A DNA stretch of 64,000 bases from Hymenobacter roseosalivarius DSM 11622. Lineage in GTDB: Bacteria > Bacteroidota > Bacteroidia > Cytophagales > Hymenobacteraceae. The notes under the pieces are model-generated. The model was given only the letters and a program-made list of their open reading frames with translations. It had not been told where the DNA came from and made no database searches. This document shows, piece by piece, positions 51,838 through 60,773 of this stretch. How positions within the stretch are numbered: the first letter of the stretch is position 1; the number at the start of each line of letters is the position of its first letter. The position numbers and the translations under genes are program-made. Location of the stretch: assembly GCF_900176135.1 (NCBI RefSeq), contig NZ_FWWW01000057.1:1-64000 (forward strand), written 5' to 3'.

Positions 51838-53760
51838 TTGCCTCTACCCACCGACGACATCCTGCACTTGCTGCGCCAGCATTGGGGCCACACGGCCTTT
51901 CGGCCGTTGCAGGAGGATATAATTCGCTCAGTATTGGCGGGCCAGGATACGCTGGCGCTGCTGCCCACGGGCGGGGGCAAAAGCGTGTGCTTTCAGGTGC
52001 CGGCACTAGCGCGGGAAGGTATTTGCGTGGTCGTGTCGCCGCTGATTGCGCTGATGAAGGATCAGGTGGAGCAGCTGCGGGCGCGGGGCATTAAGGCCGA
52101 AGCGGTGTACGCGGGCATGAGCCACCAGGAAATCGACCAGACGCTGGACAACTGCGTGTACGGGCCGGTAAAGTTTCTGTACGTATCGCCCGAGCGGCTG
52201 CTGACGGAGATGTTTCGGGTGCGGGTGGCGAAGATGAAAGTGAACCTGCTGGCCGTAGATGAAGCGCACTGCCTCTCGCAGTGGGGCTACGATTTCCGGC
52301 CGCCTTACCTGCAAATTGCGGAGCTGCGCGAGTTGTTGCCCTTGGTGCCGGTCATTGCTCTCACGGCCACGGCAACCAAGCCCGTAAAGGCGGATATCAT
52401 CGAAAGGTTGCGGTTTAGCTCCAACCATCAGGTTTTTCAGCAAAGCTTTGCCCGGCCCAATTTGTCCTACTCCGTCTTACAGACCGAAGATAAGCTGCGG
52501 CGCTTGCAGGAGGTTTTGCGCGGCGTGGGGCCCGACAAAACGGCCATCGTGTACGGCCGCACGCGCCGGCAGGTAGAGGACGCGGCGGCGTTTTTGCAGC
52601 ATCATAGGGTGTCGGCGGCGGCTTACCACGCCGGCTTGCCCAGCGAGCAGCGCCACCGCACCCAGCAGGACTGGATGCAGAACAAAACCCGCGTAATAGT
52701 TGCGACCAATGCCTTCGGCATGGGCATCGATAAGCCCGACGTGCGCCTGGTTGTGCACCTCGACGCGCCTGATACGCTGGAAGCCTATTACCAGGAAGCC
52801 GGCCGCGCCGGCCGCGACGAAAAGTACGCCTTTGCCGTGTTGCTCGCCGGCCCCAACGAGGCGGCCGACCAGCGCCGCCGGGCCGAGCTGGCTCACCCAC
52901 CCCTCGATACGGTACGGCGTGTGTACCAAGCGCTGGCCAACTTCTCGCGGACGGCCGTGGGCGGGGGCGAGCTGGTAGCGTTTGACTTCGACATTCAGCA
53001 GTTCGCCGAAACCTACCGAATCAAAGCCCTCGACGCCCATAATGCCTTGAAAGCGCTGGCCCGGCAAGGCCTGGTGCAGATAAATGAGGCCGTAAACAAT
53101 CCGGCCCGCGTCCATATTCCCATCGACCACAACGACTTGTACCGCTTTCAGGTCGCCAACGCGGCGCACGATAAGCTCATCAAGTCCTTACTGCGCCTGA
53201 ACGGGGGCGAAATCTTCGCGGGCTTTCAGAAAATATCCGAGAACAGCCTGGCCCAGCACCTGCGCCTAAGCGTGGTAGACGTGCGCAAAATGCTGCTGTT
53301 TCTGCACCGCTCGGGCATACTTCAGTATCAGCCTCAGCATAATGCCCCCCAGGCCCTGTTTACCACGCCCCGCCACGACGTGGACAAACTGCCCCTGAAT
53401 CAGCCGGCGCTGCGGGCCGCCTGCCAGCTGGCCCAGCACCAAACCGAGGCCGTGATTCAGTACAGTCTGGGCGGGCGGTGCCGGCAGCAGCTATTACTGG
53501 AATATTTTGGTGAAATGGATGCGCCCGCCTGCCGGGTCTGCGATTTTTGCCTGGCCAGAAAGAAAGCCGAGCAACCTGCCGCGCCCAACCCCACTTTAAG
53601 CACCCAGCTCGTGGACTTGCTGAAAAAAGCCCCCCAGACGCCCCGCGAGCTGCTCACTCAATTTGCTCCCCAGCAGGCCGAAACCGTAACCCAGCTGCTC
53701 CGCGAGTTGATAGATACGCGGGTGCTGCGCTATGAGGCCAACGGCCAGCTGCGGGCGTAA
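51838..53760 (+). CDS. recQ: RecQ-family ATP-dependent DNA helicase
   Basis: 640 residues; 3'-5' helicase for recombination and repair. Motif 0 FRPLQEDII, Walker A LLPTGGGKSVCF, DEAHCLSQWG, motif III ALTATAT, motif VI YYQEAGRAGRD. The RQC zinc is formed by RCRQQLL...ACRVCDFC and a winged helix follows; the final ~40 residues form a helical extra. No HRDC domain is evident. Start is TTG 51838 (MPLPTDDILHLL). Motif copies at 53344 (NAPQ) and 53629 (KKAPQ). Confidence 0.93.
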   Translation: MPLPTDDILHLLRQHWGHTAFRPLQEDIIRSVLAGQDTLALLPTGGGKSVCFQVPALAREGICVVVSPLIALMKDQVEQLRARGIKAEAVYAGMSHQEIDQTLDNCVYGPVKFLYVSPERLLTEMFRVRVAKMKVNLLAVDEAHCLSQWGYDFRPPYLQIAELRELLPLVPVIALTATATKPVKADIIERLRFSSNHQVFQQSFARPNLSYSVLQTEDKLRRLQEVLRGVGPDKTAIVYGRTRRQVEDAAAFLQHHRVSAAAYHAGLPSEQRHRTQQDWMQNKTRVIVATNAFGMGIDKPDVRLVVHLDAPDTLEAYYQEAGRAGRDEKYAFAVLLAGPNEAADQRRRAELAHPPLDTVRRVYQALANFSRTAVGGGELVAFDFDIQQFAETYRIKALDAHNALKALARQGLVQINEAVNNPARVHIPIDHNDLYRFQVANAAHDKLIKSLLRLNGGEIFAGFQKISENSLAQHLRLSVVDVRKMLLFLHRSGILQYQPQHNAPQALFTTPRHDVDKLPLNQPALRAACQLAQHQTEAVIQYSLGGRCRQQLLLEYFGEMDAPACRVCDFCLARKKAEQPAAPNPTLSTQLVDLLKKAPQTPRELLTQFAPQQAETVTQLLRELIDTRVLRYEANGQLRA

Positions 53761-53780
53761 CCGGAAAGCGTAAGCACCTA

Positions 53781-53818
53781 AAAAGAGGGCACAGCCGGTT
53801 GGCCGTGCCCTCTTTTTT
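53781..53818 (+). terminator. Terminator after recQ
   Basis: AAAAGAGGGCAC pairs with GTGCCCTCTTTT around 12 bases, then T run. Not of the recurrent-motif type. Confidence 0.85.
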
Positions 53819-53824
53819 CCTTAA

Positions 53825-53894
53825 TAGGACTACCGCAGTTGCGGTTGCTGGAGGGGTAAGAGCTGCTTCAGCAACCGCAACTGCGATAGTCCTA
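53825..53894. repeat. 26-bp inverted repeat
   Basis: Arms 53825-53850 and 53869-53894 pair at 25 of 26 bases (core CCGCAGTTGCGGTTGCTG). Intergenic hairpin immediately after the recQ terminator, before the convergent Ohr gene. Confidence 0.75.
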
Positions 53895-53906
53895 CTTAAA
53901 AAGGAG

Positions 53907-54338
53907 TTATGCGTTTGTCGTCGTGGTCAGGTTAACCTCAATGTTGCCGCGGGTGGCGCGAGAGTAGGGGCAGATCTGGTGGGCCTTAGCCACGAGGTCT
54001 TCGGCCTGGGCCTGCTCCATGCCGGGGATGTTCACATGCAGGTCCACGGCGATGTCGTATTTGTCGCCCTCGTGGCCCAGGCTGACGTCGGCGGCGACGG
54101 AGCTGCCGGCAATGGGCTGGTTCTCGAAGCGAGCCACCAGGTTCAGCGCGCTGTCGAAGCAGGCCGCGTAGCCGGCCGCGAACAACTGCTCGGGGTTGGT
54201 AGCGCCGACTTTACCGGAGCCGCCCATCTCTTTGGGTGTGGTCAGGGGCAGGTCAATCACGTTGTCGGAGGAGATGGCGCGGCCGTCGCGGCCACCGGTG
54301 GCTTTGGCTTTGGCAGTGTACAGTCGTTTGAAGCTCAT
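53907..54338 (-). CDS. ohr: Organic hydroperoxide resistance protein Ohr
   Basis: 143 residues, the normal length. LYTAKAKATGGRDGRAI, GGSGKVGATNPEQLFAAGYAACFDSAL (peroxidatic Cys) and AHQICPYSRATRGNIEVNL (resolving Cys). Detoxifies organic and fatty-acid peroxides. A second, longer paralogue is at 44985, 9 kb away. No adjacent ohrR regulator. ATG at 54338. Confidence 0.95.
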   Translation of the reverse strand: MSFKRLYTAKAKATGGRDGRAISSDNVIDLPLTTPKEMGGSGKVGATNPEQLFAAGYAACFDSALNLVARFENQPIAGSSVAADVSLGHEGDKYDIAVDLHVNIPGMEQAQAEDLVAKAHQICPYSRATRGNIEVNLTTTTNA

Positions 54339-54592
54339 GGAGTTGGTTGTAAAAAAAGGAAGCGCTCACTGGTGGCGTTCGGTGAAGAAGCAGGCTGTAT
54401 TAGCTGCGGGCTGATGCCTTTCGGGCTTTTTCCATCAAGGTGTTGGGCTGCTGTCATTGGCTGTCTAATGCAGGCCAGGCTTTTAGCGATCAAATCAGCC
54501 ACGATTGTGTGTAAGAGCTTTGCCCGTAGCCTGACATCTCTGGACCGGCTACTTAAACAGCAATACGCTTCCGGGGGTTATAGTGCAAAGGG

Positions 54593-54636
54593 AAAAAAGC
54601 CCCCCGGACCTAGTAAGTTGGCTGGGGGGCTTTTTT
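54593..54636. terminator. Motif-type terminator
   Basis: AAAAAAGCCCCCC pairs with GGGGGGCTTTTTT; GG/CT continue imperfectly around a 14-base loop. It lies ~250 bases upstream of the ohr start, so it may protect ohr or end an unseen transcript. Confidence 0.82.
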
Positions 54637-54654
54637 AACAATTCCTTATTTCAG

Positions 54655-54746
54655 CCAAGTGGCAGAGCTGCCGCCGCACGGCGGCTAGGGTACACTATCT
54701 ACCCGTTTTCTAATACATAACGCCGCCCGGCGGCTACTCCACTTGG
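54655..54746. repeat. Imperfect inverted repeat
   Basis: CCAAGTGG (54655-54662) with CCACTTGG (54739-54746), and between them GCCGCCG/CGGCGGC blocks that also pair. Just downstream of the rhodanese gene stop. Confidence 0.5.
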
Positions 54747-54768
54747 GTCAGCCATCAGCCAACAGCAG

Positions 54769-55065
54769 CTACTGCTGATACGCCGTGATGCCACCGATCA
54801 GATTGCGCACGTTGCGAAAGCCATTTTGAGCCAGAAAAGCTTTAGCGGAATTTGCCCGGCTACCGCCTTTGCAGTGCACTATGACTTCCCCTTCCTTAAA
54901 GTCTTCTAACTCATCAACGCGCTGGGGCAAGGAGCCCAAAGGAATGTGCTGGCTGCCTTCAATGCGCGACTCCTCGTATTCCCAGCCTTCACGAACGTCC
55001 AAGATAACCAGTTTTTCACCAGCGGCCTGCCGCTGTTTCAACTCATCGGAAGCAATATCACTCAT
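54769..55065 (-). CDS. Rhodanese-domain protein
   Basis: 98 residues, a single rhodanese fold. LVILDVREGWEYEESRIEGSQHIPLGSL and the active-site loop VIVHCKGGSRANSAKAFLAQNGF with the catalytic Cys, then NLIGGITAYQQ. Transfers sulfane sulfur to an acceptor such as cyanide or a carrier protein; the in vivo acceptor is unknown. The six-residue active loop (CKGGSR) is typical of single-domain members. ATG at 55065. Motif copy 55071-55077 just upstream. Confidence 0.92.
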   Translation of the reverse strand: MSDIASDELKQRQAAGEKLVILDVREGWEYEESRIEGSQHIPLGSLPQRVDELEDFKEGEVIVHCKGGSRANSAKAFLAQNGFRNVRNLIGGITAYQQ

Positions 55066-55169
55066 ACTCTGGGGGGCTATTTGTGGGAGAGAAGCGTCTG
55101 TTTAGATGCGTAGTTTAGGAAGAAAATTTAACTCCTCACACCTTACGCGTTTCATTATTGTGTCCAAAC

Positions 55170-57026
55170 TTATTGGTTTAATGCTAGACGCTTCATTATT
55201 GTCTGACCTCCAGGCAACGTAAAACGTATTGTATACACTCCAGAAGGCAGATTTTGTAGGGTTAGCTCTCCTTGGCCAGCCTGGTTTTTTTGTTGCTCCC
55301 AAACAGTGCGCCCCAAGGCATCGAGCACTATAGCCTGGGTATAACGGCCTTGCACGCGCACTTGGCCCGCACTCGGATTGGGATATATACTAATGGTAGC
55401 GGCTAAGGCTGGATCAGCACTGGCCGTAACGGTACTGCCCGTCATGACAGGACGCATCAGGGGCGCGCCAGCGGGCGTGGTCGAGGTGATGGTCCAGGCG
55501 TTGGCCGCGTTGGTAAGCAGGTAGCCTTCCGGGGCGGTGCTGTTTAAGTCAATGCCAAACGGTATAAAAAAGCCTAGCGAAGCTTGTCCATAGCCTACAT
55601 AAAAGGTGGCGCTCACATTTATTGGTTGGGCAAAGGGAATATCTACAAAAGCCTGTCCGGGGGGCAATGTTGCCGGAATAGTGAAGCTCTGAGAAGCCTT
55701 GGGCTCGGCCGTAGGCAAGTTAGTTCGCGGGTCATGGTCCCACACGTTCACCGTAATTGCTCGGCTAACACCAGTAGGCGAGGGGTAAAGACGCACACTG
55801 AGCACCCGGTCCGGGCGGTTCAAATCGAAGCGGTAGGCAAGGTAGCTGGCCGGCCCGGTGGATAAGGCCGGCAGGCTTATGGTAGCTTCGGCCGAGCCAT
55901 CGTCATAGGCGTAGTAATCAGCCAGTTCCGTAACGCGCGAAATGGTGTCGTTGGAGAGCGTAAGGGGATTGGTTTCGTTGGTTTGAATAGCAATACGGTG
56001 CGTGATACGCTTCGCCTGGGGAGTAACAGGGATGGGAGCAGTACGGACGTTGCCGGCAATAACATCCTGCTGCTGGCGCGCCGACAACGATTTGTTGCCG
56101 GTCAGGAAGGTAGTTCGCGGACCATTCGGCAGTACTTGTAGGGTGCCGTTCCAGGCAATGGGCGTAGGAGCGGGGCCTACGTCGAAGTTGTTGATGGTCG
56201 TAAGCGTATTGGGGTTTAGCTCATCGACGGCATTGACATTAAATTGCTCCACTGGCATAGCCGCGAAGCGCCGCAGCAGGCTGGTAAGCGGGGCACTGGT
56301 GGCAATATCGCGGTAGGAATTGTCGGTGGCTGAGCGGCCCTGGTTGAGCAGAATATAGTCCAGACTCCAGGCGTCGCGGGTGTTAGCCAGGTTGCCCGTC
56401 GCCCGAAACCGAAACTGAAAACCCGAGTGGAAGTAGCGAGGCTGATTGACGGCAATAAGCTGCTGCTGAAAATTGGTGCGCGTACCTGTACTCAACTGTA
56501 CCCACACCTGTTGCCACAGGCCTGTGTTGTCCAGCATTTCCAGCTCCAGGCGCACGGGCTGGCTACCCGTGCTTACCTTCGGCGGACCGACGATGCTACC
56601 CGATTGCCAGAAAAAGCTTAGGTACACGCCGCTGGCGGCCGTAAGGCCACTCAAATCAATGAGCTGAGACGTGAGGGTGTCCGTATCGTTGTAAGCCGAG
56701 GAGCTGCCGTACGGCTGACCGCTGGCCGAAAGCCCGTCAAAGGTGACCACGCCCCGCGAGGGCGGCGCTACCGGAAAGCGGTTATTTACCAAGGTGCCTC
56801 CACCCGGCACCCAGTACCGCGGATTGGGTAATCCTTCGCCCTGGGGGGCAAAATCATCGAATAACGGCAAGGCTACAGCTGTGCCGCGCCCGGCAACGGG
56901 GGGCGTACGGGCAGCTGGCGCACGGCCAGGGTCAGTGCTGAGCGGGGCTAGTAGCTGGGCCTGTCCGACTAAGGGCACAAGCAGGCCCAGTGCCACTACG
57001 TAAAGTAGAAATCTCGGGTAGATCAT
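55170..57026 (-). CDS. T9SS type A secreted protein
   Basis: 618 residues with a signal peptide ending near VGQAQ. The body is a beta-rich concanavalin/jelly-roll-like protein of no named family, with a stretch FDDFAPQGEGLPNPRYW and repeated DYYAYDDGSAEA-like motifs. The last ~80 residues (ISIYPNPSAGQVRVQGRY, LGRTVWEQ, LPSGVYTIRFTLPGG) are the type A T9SS sorting signal. Surface-attached or released; role unknown. Motif copies at 55659, 56843 and 56898. ATG at 57026. Confidence 0.88.
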   Translation of the reverse strand: MIYPRFLLYVVALGLLVPLVGQAQLLAPLSTDPGRAPAARTPPVAGRGTAVALPLFDDFAPQGEGLPNPRYWVPGGGTLVNNRFPVAPPSRGVVTFDGLSASGQPYGSSSAYNDTDTLTSQLIDLSGLTAASGVYLSFFWQSGSIVGPPKVSTGSQPVRLELEMLDNTGLWQQVWVQLSTGTRTNFQQQLIAVNQPRYFHSGFQFRFRATGNLANTRDAWSLDYILLNQGRSATDNSYRDIATSAPLTSLLRRFAAMPVEQFNVNAVDELNPNTLTTINNFDVGPAPTPIAWNGTLQVLPNGPRTTFLTGNKSLSARQQQDVIAGNVRTAPIPVTPQAKRITHRIAIQTNETNPLTLSNDTISRVTELADYYAYDDGSAEATISLPALSTGPASYLAYRFDLNRPDRVLSVRLYPSPTGVSRAITVNVWDHDPRTNLPTAEPKASQSFTIPATLPPGQAFVDIPFAQPINVSATFYVGYGQASLGFFIPFGIDLNSTAPEGYLLTNAANAWTITSTTPAGAPLMRPVMTGSTVTASADPALAATISIYPNPSAGQVRVQGRYTQAIVLDALGRTVWEQQKNQAGQGELTLQNLPSGVYTIRFTLPGGQTIMKRLALNQ

Positions 57027-57096
57027 AGACAGACATTTACGCAGGGTAAACGGCTGCGGATGGAAGAAAATTTTTCGGAATGCTCTCTAGAGCCGC

Positions 57097-57882
57097 TTAC
57101 TGCACCGCTTTCAGGGGCTCGTTGCCGGCCACCCACAAATCAACCAGCTGACCCATACGAATAGTAGCCCCAAGTGCCGCCACCGGGCGCTGCTTCACAA
57201 TAGTACCTTCCACCTCACCTTCCACAGCGGGCTGATAGAAAATCTCACCCACCTGCAAGCCCTGGCCCACGAGCAGGGTAGAAGCTTCATCGGCGGGCAT
57301 ATTAATGACATTAGGGACCGGAAATTCCTGGTTGCCCTGCCCATCACCGACCACCAGATCCACGCGGGTACCTTTGGCTATGGGTGAGCCGGGCTCTATT
57401 TCCTTGCCGTTCACCAGCTGCTTCAATACTGAGTTCTGAGCCAGGTCTGGCACCTTTCTGATGTCGCCCACCACCAGGTCGTAGCTGGCCAGAATCATCT
57501 GTGCGTTCTTCACCGAGCCTTCCGTGAGCTTGGGCATTTTGATCACCGGCGGGTTTTTCATGCTCACCGAGATGTAAATCTTGCGGTCTTCCTTTACCTG
57601 CTGGCCGGGAGCCGGGTCCTGGGTCAGCACGGTATAAGCCGGGATATTGGGGCTATAGCTGGAGTCGTCCACGAAGTAGCGCAGGTTGCGCTCGTCGAGG
57701 TAGTCTTCCAGGTCGCTTTGCCGCATGCCGGTCACCTTCGGTACCACGATGGTTTCGCCGTGGTTGGTGGTCATGGGCAGATACACGAAGAAAAAGCCGA
57801 ACAGCAGCAGGGCCACCGCCAAGCCAATCACCACCAAGTGCTTTAGGACGTCGAAGGGAGTATCAGATTTAAGAAAAGCCAT
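57097..57882 (-). CDS. Membrane-anchored PASTA-domain protein
   Basis: 261 residues: short cytoplasmic start, one helix (HLVVIGLAVALLLFGFFFVYLP), then three PASTA domains outside (PKVTGMRQSDLEDYLDERNL; PKLTEGSVKNAQMILASYDL; PNVINMPADEASTLLVGQGL). PASTA domains bind peptidoglycan stems. There is no kinase domain, so it is not a PASTA kinase. It lies directly downstream of the D-Ala-D-Ala ligase gene, which fits a cell-wall role. ATG at 57882. Confidence 0.9.
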   Translation of the reverse strand: MAFLKSDTPFDVLKHLVVIGLAVALLLFGFFFVYLPMTTNHGETIVVPKVTGMRQSDLEDYLDERNLRYFVDDSSYSPNIPAYTVLTQDPAPGQQVKEDRKIYISVSMKNPPVIKMPKLTEGSVKNAQMILASYDLVVGDIRKVPDLAQNSVLKQLVNGKEIEPGSPIAKGTRVDLVVGDGQGNQEFPVPNVINMPADEASTLLVGQGLQVGEIFYQPAVEGEVEGTIVKQRPVAALGATIRMGQLVDLWVAGNEPLKAVQ

Positions 57883-57927
57883 TTTTAAGGAAGAAGCTTG
57901 AAGTCAGAAGAAGCGAAATTAGCTGGA

Positions 57928-57992
57928 AGAACGACAACTGCCCTCCTTAGCTACGCTGACCTTCGGTTGGTAAGGAGGGCAGTTGTCGTTCT
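57928..57992. repeat. 22-bp perfect inverted repeat
   Basis: AGAACGACAACTGCCCTCC... (57928-57949) pairs exactly with 57971-57992 around a 21-base loop. The right arm includes the ligase stop codon; probable transcription end or mRNA stabiliser between ligase and PASTA genes. Confidence 0.8.
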
Positions 57993-60750
57993 ATCCTTTA
58001 TTCTTCGTTTCTACTTGTAGTTTGCGCTGGCGCTCTTTGCCAAATTCCAGAATCCGATCAATGAAGTCGTAGGGCGTGTAGCCGCTCAGGGCGGTTTGGT
58101 GGAAAATGCAGGTGGCGGGCGTCATCCCAGGCAACGAGTTTACCTCGATAATTAGTACCTCCACCGCTCCCGTTTCGCGCACCCGCACGAAGGCATCGAT
58201 GCGGGCATAGCCCTGAATGTTGAGCACTTCGGCCACGCGGCGCAACTCCTTCTTCACTTCCTCCGAAATGCGCTGCCGCTCGGCAGGGTCGAGGGCGTAG
58301 CGGGCGGGAGTAATATTCTGACCTTCGCCAGCCAGGAATTTCTCTTCCAGACTCAGCACTTCACCCGTGGCCAGGGCCTCAGAGGCTTCGAATACTTCAA
58401 TCTTTAAGGTGCCATCGGGTTGCCAGTGGGTGAGCAAGCCCCCGGTTACTTCGAGGAAGTGCTGGGCACCGTCGCGGCTGATGAGGGTTTCTACCAGGAA
58501 GGCGTCTTTCTGCGGAAATTCCTCTTTAAACCCAAGGTTTAGGGTGCGGGCCGCTTCGGGCAGCAGGTCTTCCTGGTCGCGGAAAATGAGCTGACTGAAG
58601 GCCTCCAGCTCCTGTCGGTTCTTGATTTTCTTCACCGCCGAAGAGCAGCCGTCGTCGGCGGGCTTGGCGATGAAGGGGTAGTGAAACTGCGTTTCCAGTG
58701 CGCGGTAGAAACTCTCAGCATCGGCCTGCCACTCCAGGCGGTTGGCCATGCGGTGCTCGGCTACGCGCAAGCCGGCTCCGCGCAGGCGGCGGTTCGTCTC
58801 AAATTTGTTGATGGTAATGCTGCTCGACTCCACGCCGGAGCCATTGTAAGGCAAGCCAAATTGCTCCAGCTCTTTCTGCAAAGCGCCATCCTCGCCGGGG
58901 CGGCCGTGCAGAGCAATGAATACCTCATCTACCATCTCGGCCAGCTCAGCGAAGGAAATGCGGCGGGGTTGGGCCGTGGGCTGCCCGGCATAGGTGCCGG
59001 TAATGGCTTCGGCCTCACGGCGGATACGAGCCAGCACCGGGTGCAGTTCGTGGCCGGCTTCGGTGTACTCGATTTTCTCGCGAATATCGTCGGCGTTGTC
59101 CTTGAGCATCACGTTGATGGGCAGCACGTAGAGCTGGTGCTCCTGGGCCGAGCCCGTCAGGAACACCGGGATGGGCTCGTACTTCACGGAAGAGCTGAGC
59201 TTCTCGTAAATATTGCGGCCGCTTTCCACCGAGATGTGGCGCTCGGAGGAGTAGCCGCCCATAATTACGGCTACGCGGGTGCGCTGCTGCTCCTGCTGCT
59301 GGCGCGAGGCCACGGCCACATCCAGCCGCGCCAAAATGCCCCCCAGCCGCACTGGCTGCATCCCGCCGCGCCGGCGCGCCGCCAGCGAGGTTCGAATCAG
59401 ATAGGTCAGAAACTGGGATGGATTCAGCCCGATTTCGGCGGCCTGATGGAAGAAGAACGACGCCGGTAACATACCCGAAGTCGTGTTCGGGTCATTGAGG
59501 AAAAGGCTGCCATCGGTGGCTTGAATAAAGCCATCTAAGCGGGCGTAAACCTGAAAGCCGAAGGTGCGAAACATCTCCTGGCAAGCCTCGCGGATTTCCT
59601 GAATCTTGTCTTCCGGCAGGTCGATGGGCGTGATTTTGCGGCTCAGGCCGGGCAGGTACTTGGAGCGGTAATCGAACATCTCCTCGCCCTTCACAATCTC
59701 GGTGGGGGGCAAAGCCAGCGGCTCACCGTTGGGGTCTTCCACCACGATGCACGAAAACTCGCGCCCCGCCACAAAGCTTTCGATCAGCACCTGCGACTCG
59801 CCATCGACGTTGGTCAGCAACACCTGCTCCCCCGTTTCAAACTGCTCGTTGAGGGTGTGCAGCAGCTTTTCGGGATGATAAATGATTTGGTCGTTTGTGG
59901 GGGACAAATGCTCACTTCTCACCTCTGACTTCTCGCCTCCAACGTTCAGTACCACCGGCAGGCCGATGCCTTCCCGAATATCGGTAAGCTGCTGGAGCCA
60001 CAGGATTTTTTGCTCGTCGCTCTTTCCCTGCCACTCACTGCGCGTCAGGGTTTTGCGAAACAGGCTCCGCTCGACGGCCGCTACGAACTGGGGGGTATTT
60101 TGCTCGCGCACAATCGAGACGCCGATGCTGGAGCCCTGGCGCGGGGCTTTGAAGACGAGCGGCAAGCCCAGTTCGCGCACCAGGTAGTCGAGCGTAGCTT
60201 CCGGGTCAGCGGCGTCCCACTCTTCGGTGCTAATAACGCGGAAAGCAGGCGTAGGACGGTTTAGGGCGTGCAGCAGCTTCTTCTGCGCAATTTTATCTAT
60301 GCCAAACGCGGAGGGCAGAATACCGGAGCCCGAATACGGAATGCCGTACCACTCCAGCAAGCCCTGAATGGCGCCGTCTTCGCCGCCGGGGCCGTGCAGG
60401 GCTAGGAAGGCGAAATTCATCAGCTCGCGCAGCTCATTGGGCTGCACGCGCCGGCCAACTTCCGCAATGATGCCGTCCTGCTCCTGCTGACTTAGCTCGC
60501 CCAGGCTCTCCAGATACACCTGCAAGCGGTGCTCGGAGGGCGGCAGCGCCGAAACGGGCGGGAAAAAGTCCCGGATGGTACCTTTATAGATGTAGTGCCA
60601 GTCGAGCAAAATGAAGTTGCCCCGGCTGTCCACGAAGATGGGCACGGCCTGAAACAAGCCTTTGTCCAAGTTATCGTACACGGTGCGGCCGCCCGCAAAG
60701 GATATTTCCCGCTCACGCGACGGGCCGCCGAAGAAGATGCCTATTTTCAT
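57991..60750 (-). CDS. ddl: Double-length D-alanine--D-alanine ligase (two ATP-grasp halves)
   Basis: 919 residues, about 2.5 times a normal Ddl. N-half: IGIFFGGPSREREISFAGG, LHGPGGEDGAIQGLLEWYGIPYSGSG, and GFIQATDGSLFLNDPNTTSGM (canonical E-x-N changed to D-P-N). C-half: VAVIMGGYSSERHISVESG, LHGRPGEDGALQKELEQFGLPYNGSG and VLIIEVNSLPGMTP (canonical). Both halves look like full ligases, so it is a tandem fusion that makes the D-Ala-D-Ala dipeptide for peptidoglycan, perhaps with one half changed. A repeat-derived insert (GEKSEVRSEHLS) lies in the first half. PASTA gene downstream. Confidence 0.9.
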   Translation of the reverse strand: MKIGIFFGGPSREREISFAGGRTVYDNLDKGLFQAVPIFVDSRGNFILLDWHYIYKGTIRDFFPPVSALPPSEHRLQVYLESLGELSQQEQDGIIAEVGRRVQPNELRELMNFAFLALHGPGGEDGAIQGLLEWYGIPYSGSGILPSAFGIDKIAQKKLLHALNRPTPAFRVISTEEWDAADPEATLDYLVRELGLPLVFKAPRQGSSIGVSIVREQNTPQFVAAVERSLFRKTLTRSEWQGKSDEQKILWLQQLTDIREGIGLPVVLNVGGEKSEVRSEHLSPTNDQIIYHPEKLLHTLNEQFETGEQVLLTNVDGESQVLIESFVAGREFSCIVVEDPNGEPLALPPTEIVKGEEMFDYRSKYLPGLSRKITPIDLPEDKIQEIREACQEMFRTFGFQVYARLDGFIQATDGSLFLNDPNTTSGMLPASFFFHQAAEIGLNPSQFLTYLIRTSLAARRRGGMQPVRLGGILARLDVAVASRQQQEQQRTRVAVIMGGYSSERHISVESGRNIYEKLSSSVKYEPIPVFLTGSAQEHQLYVLPINVMLKDNADDIREKIEYTEAGHELHPVLARIRREAEAITGTYAGQPTAQPRRISFAELAEMVDEVFIALHGRPGEDGALQKELEQFGLPYNGSGVESSSITINKFETNRRLRGAGLRVAEHRMANRLEWQADAESFYRALETQFHYPFIAKPADDGCSSAVKKIKNRQELEAFSQLIFRDQEDLLPEAARTLNLGFKEEFPQKDAFLVETLISRDGAQHFLEVTGGLLTHWQPDGTLKIEVFEASEALATGEVLSLEEKFLAGEGQNITPARYALDPAERQRISEEVKKELRRVAEVLNIQGYARIDAFVRVRETGAVEVLIIEVNSLPGMTPATCIFHQTALSGYTPYDFIDRILEFGKERQRKLQVETKNKG
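59911..59940 (+). repeat. Repeat inserted in frame in the ligase gene, copy 2
   Basis: CTTCTCACCTCTGACTTCTC (59914-59933) equals the intergenic copy at 24624 with one change. In the ligase it adds a short hydrophilic segment (GEKSEVRSEH) without breaking the frame. Confidence 0.6.
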
Positions 60751-60758
60751 ACGTAGCG

Positions 60759-60766
60759 CAAAGGTA
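60759..60766 (-). promoter_or_regulatory. -7 element abutting the ligase start
   Basis: TACCTTTG on the minus strand ends nine bases before the ATG at 60750, so the mRNA would be almost leaderless. Confidence 0.45.
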
Positions 60767-60773
60767 CGGGAAA

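Noticed and set aside
53799-54638. Plus-strand open frame over the ohr gene
   Set aside because: It runs through the terminator, the inverted repeat and the antisense of ohr; no protein-like features.
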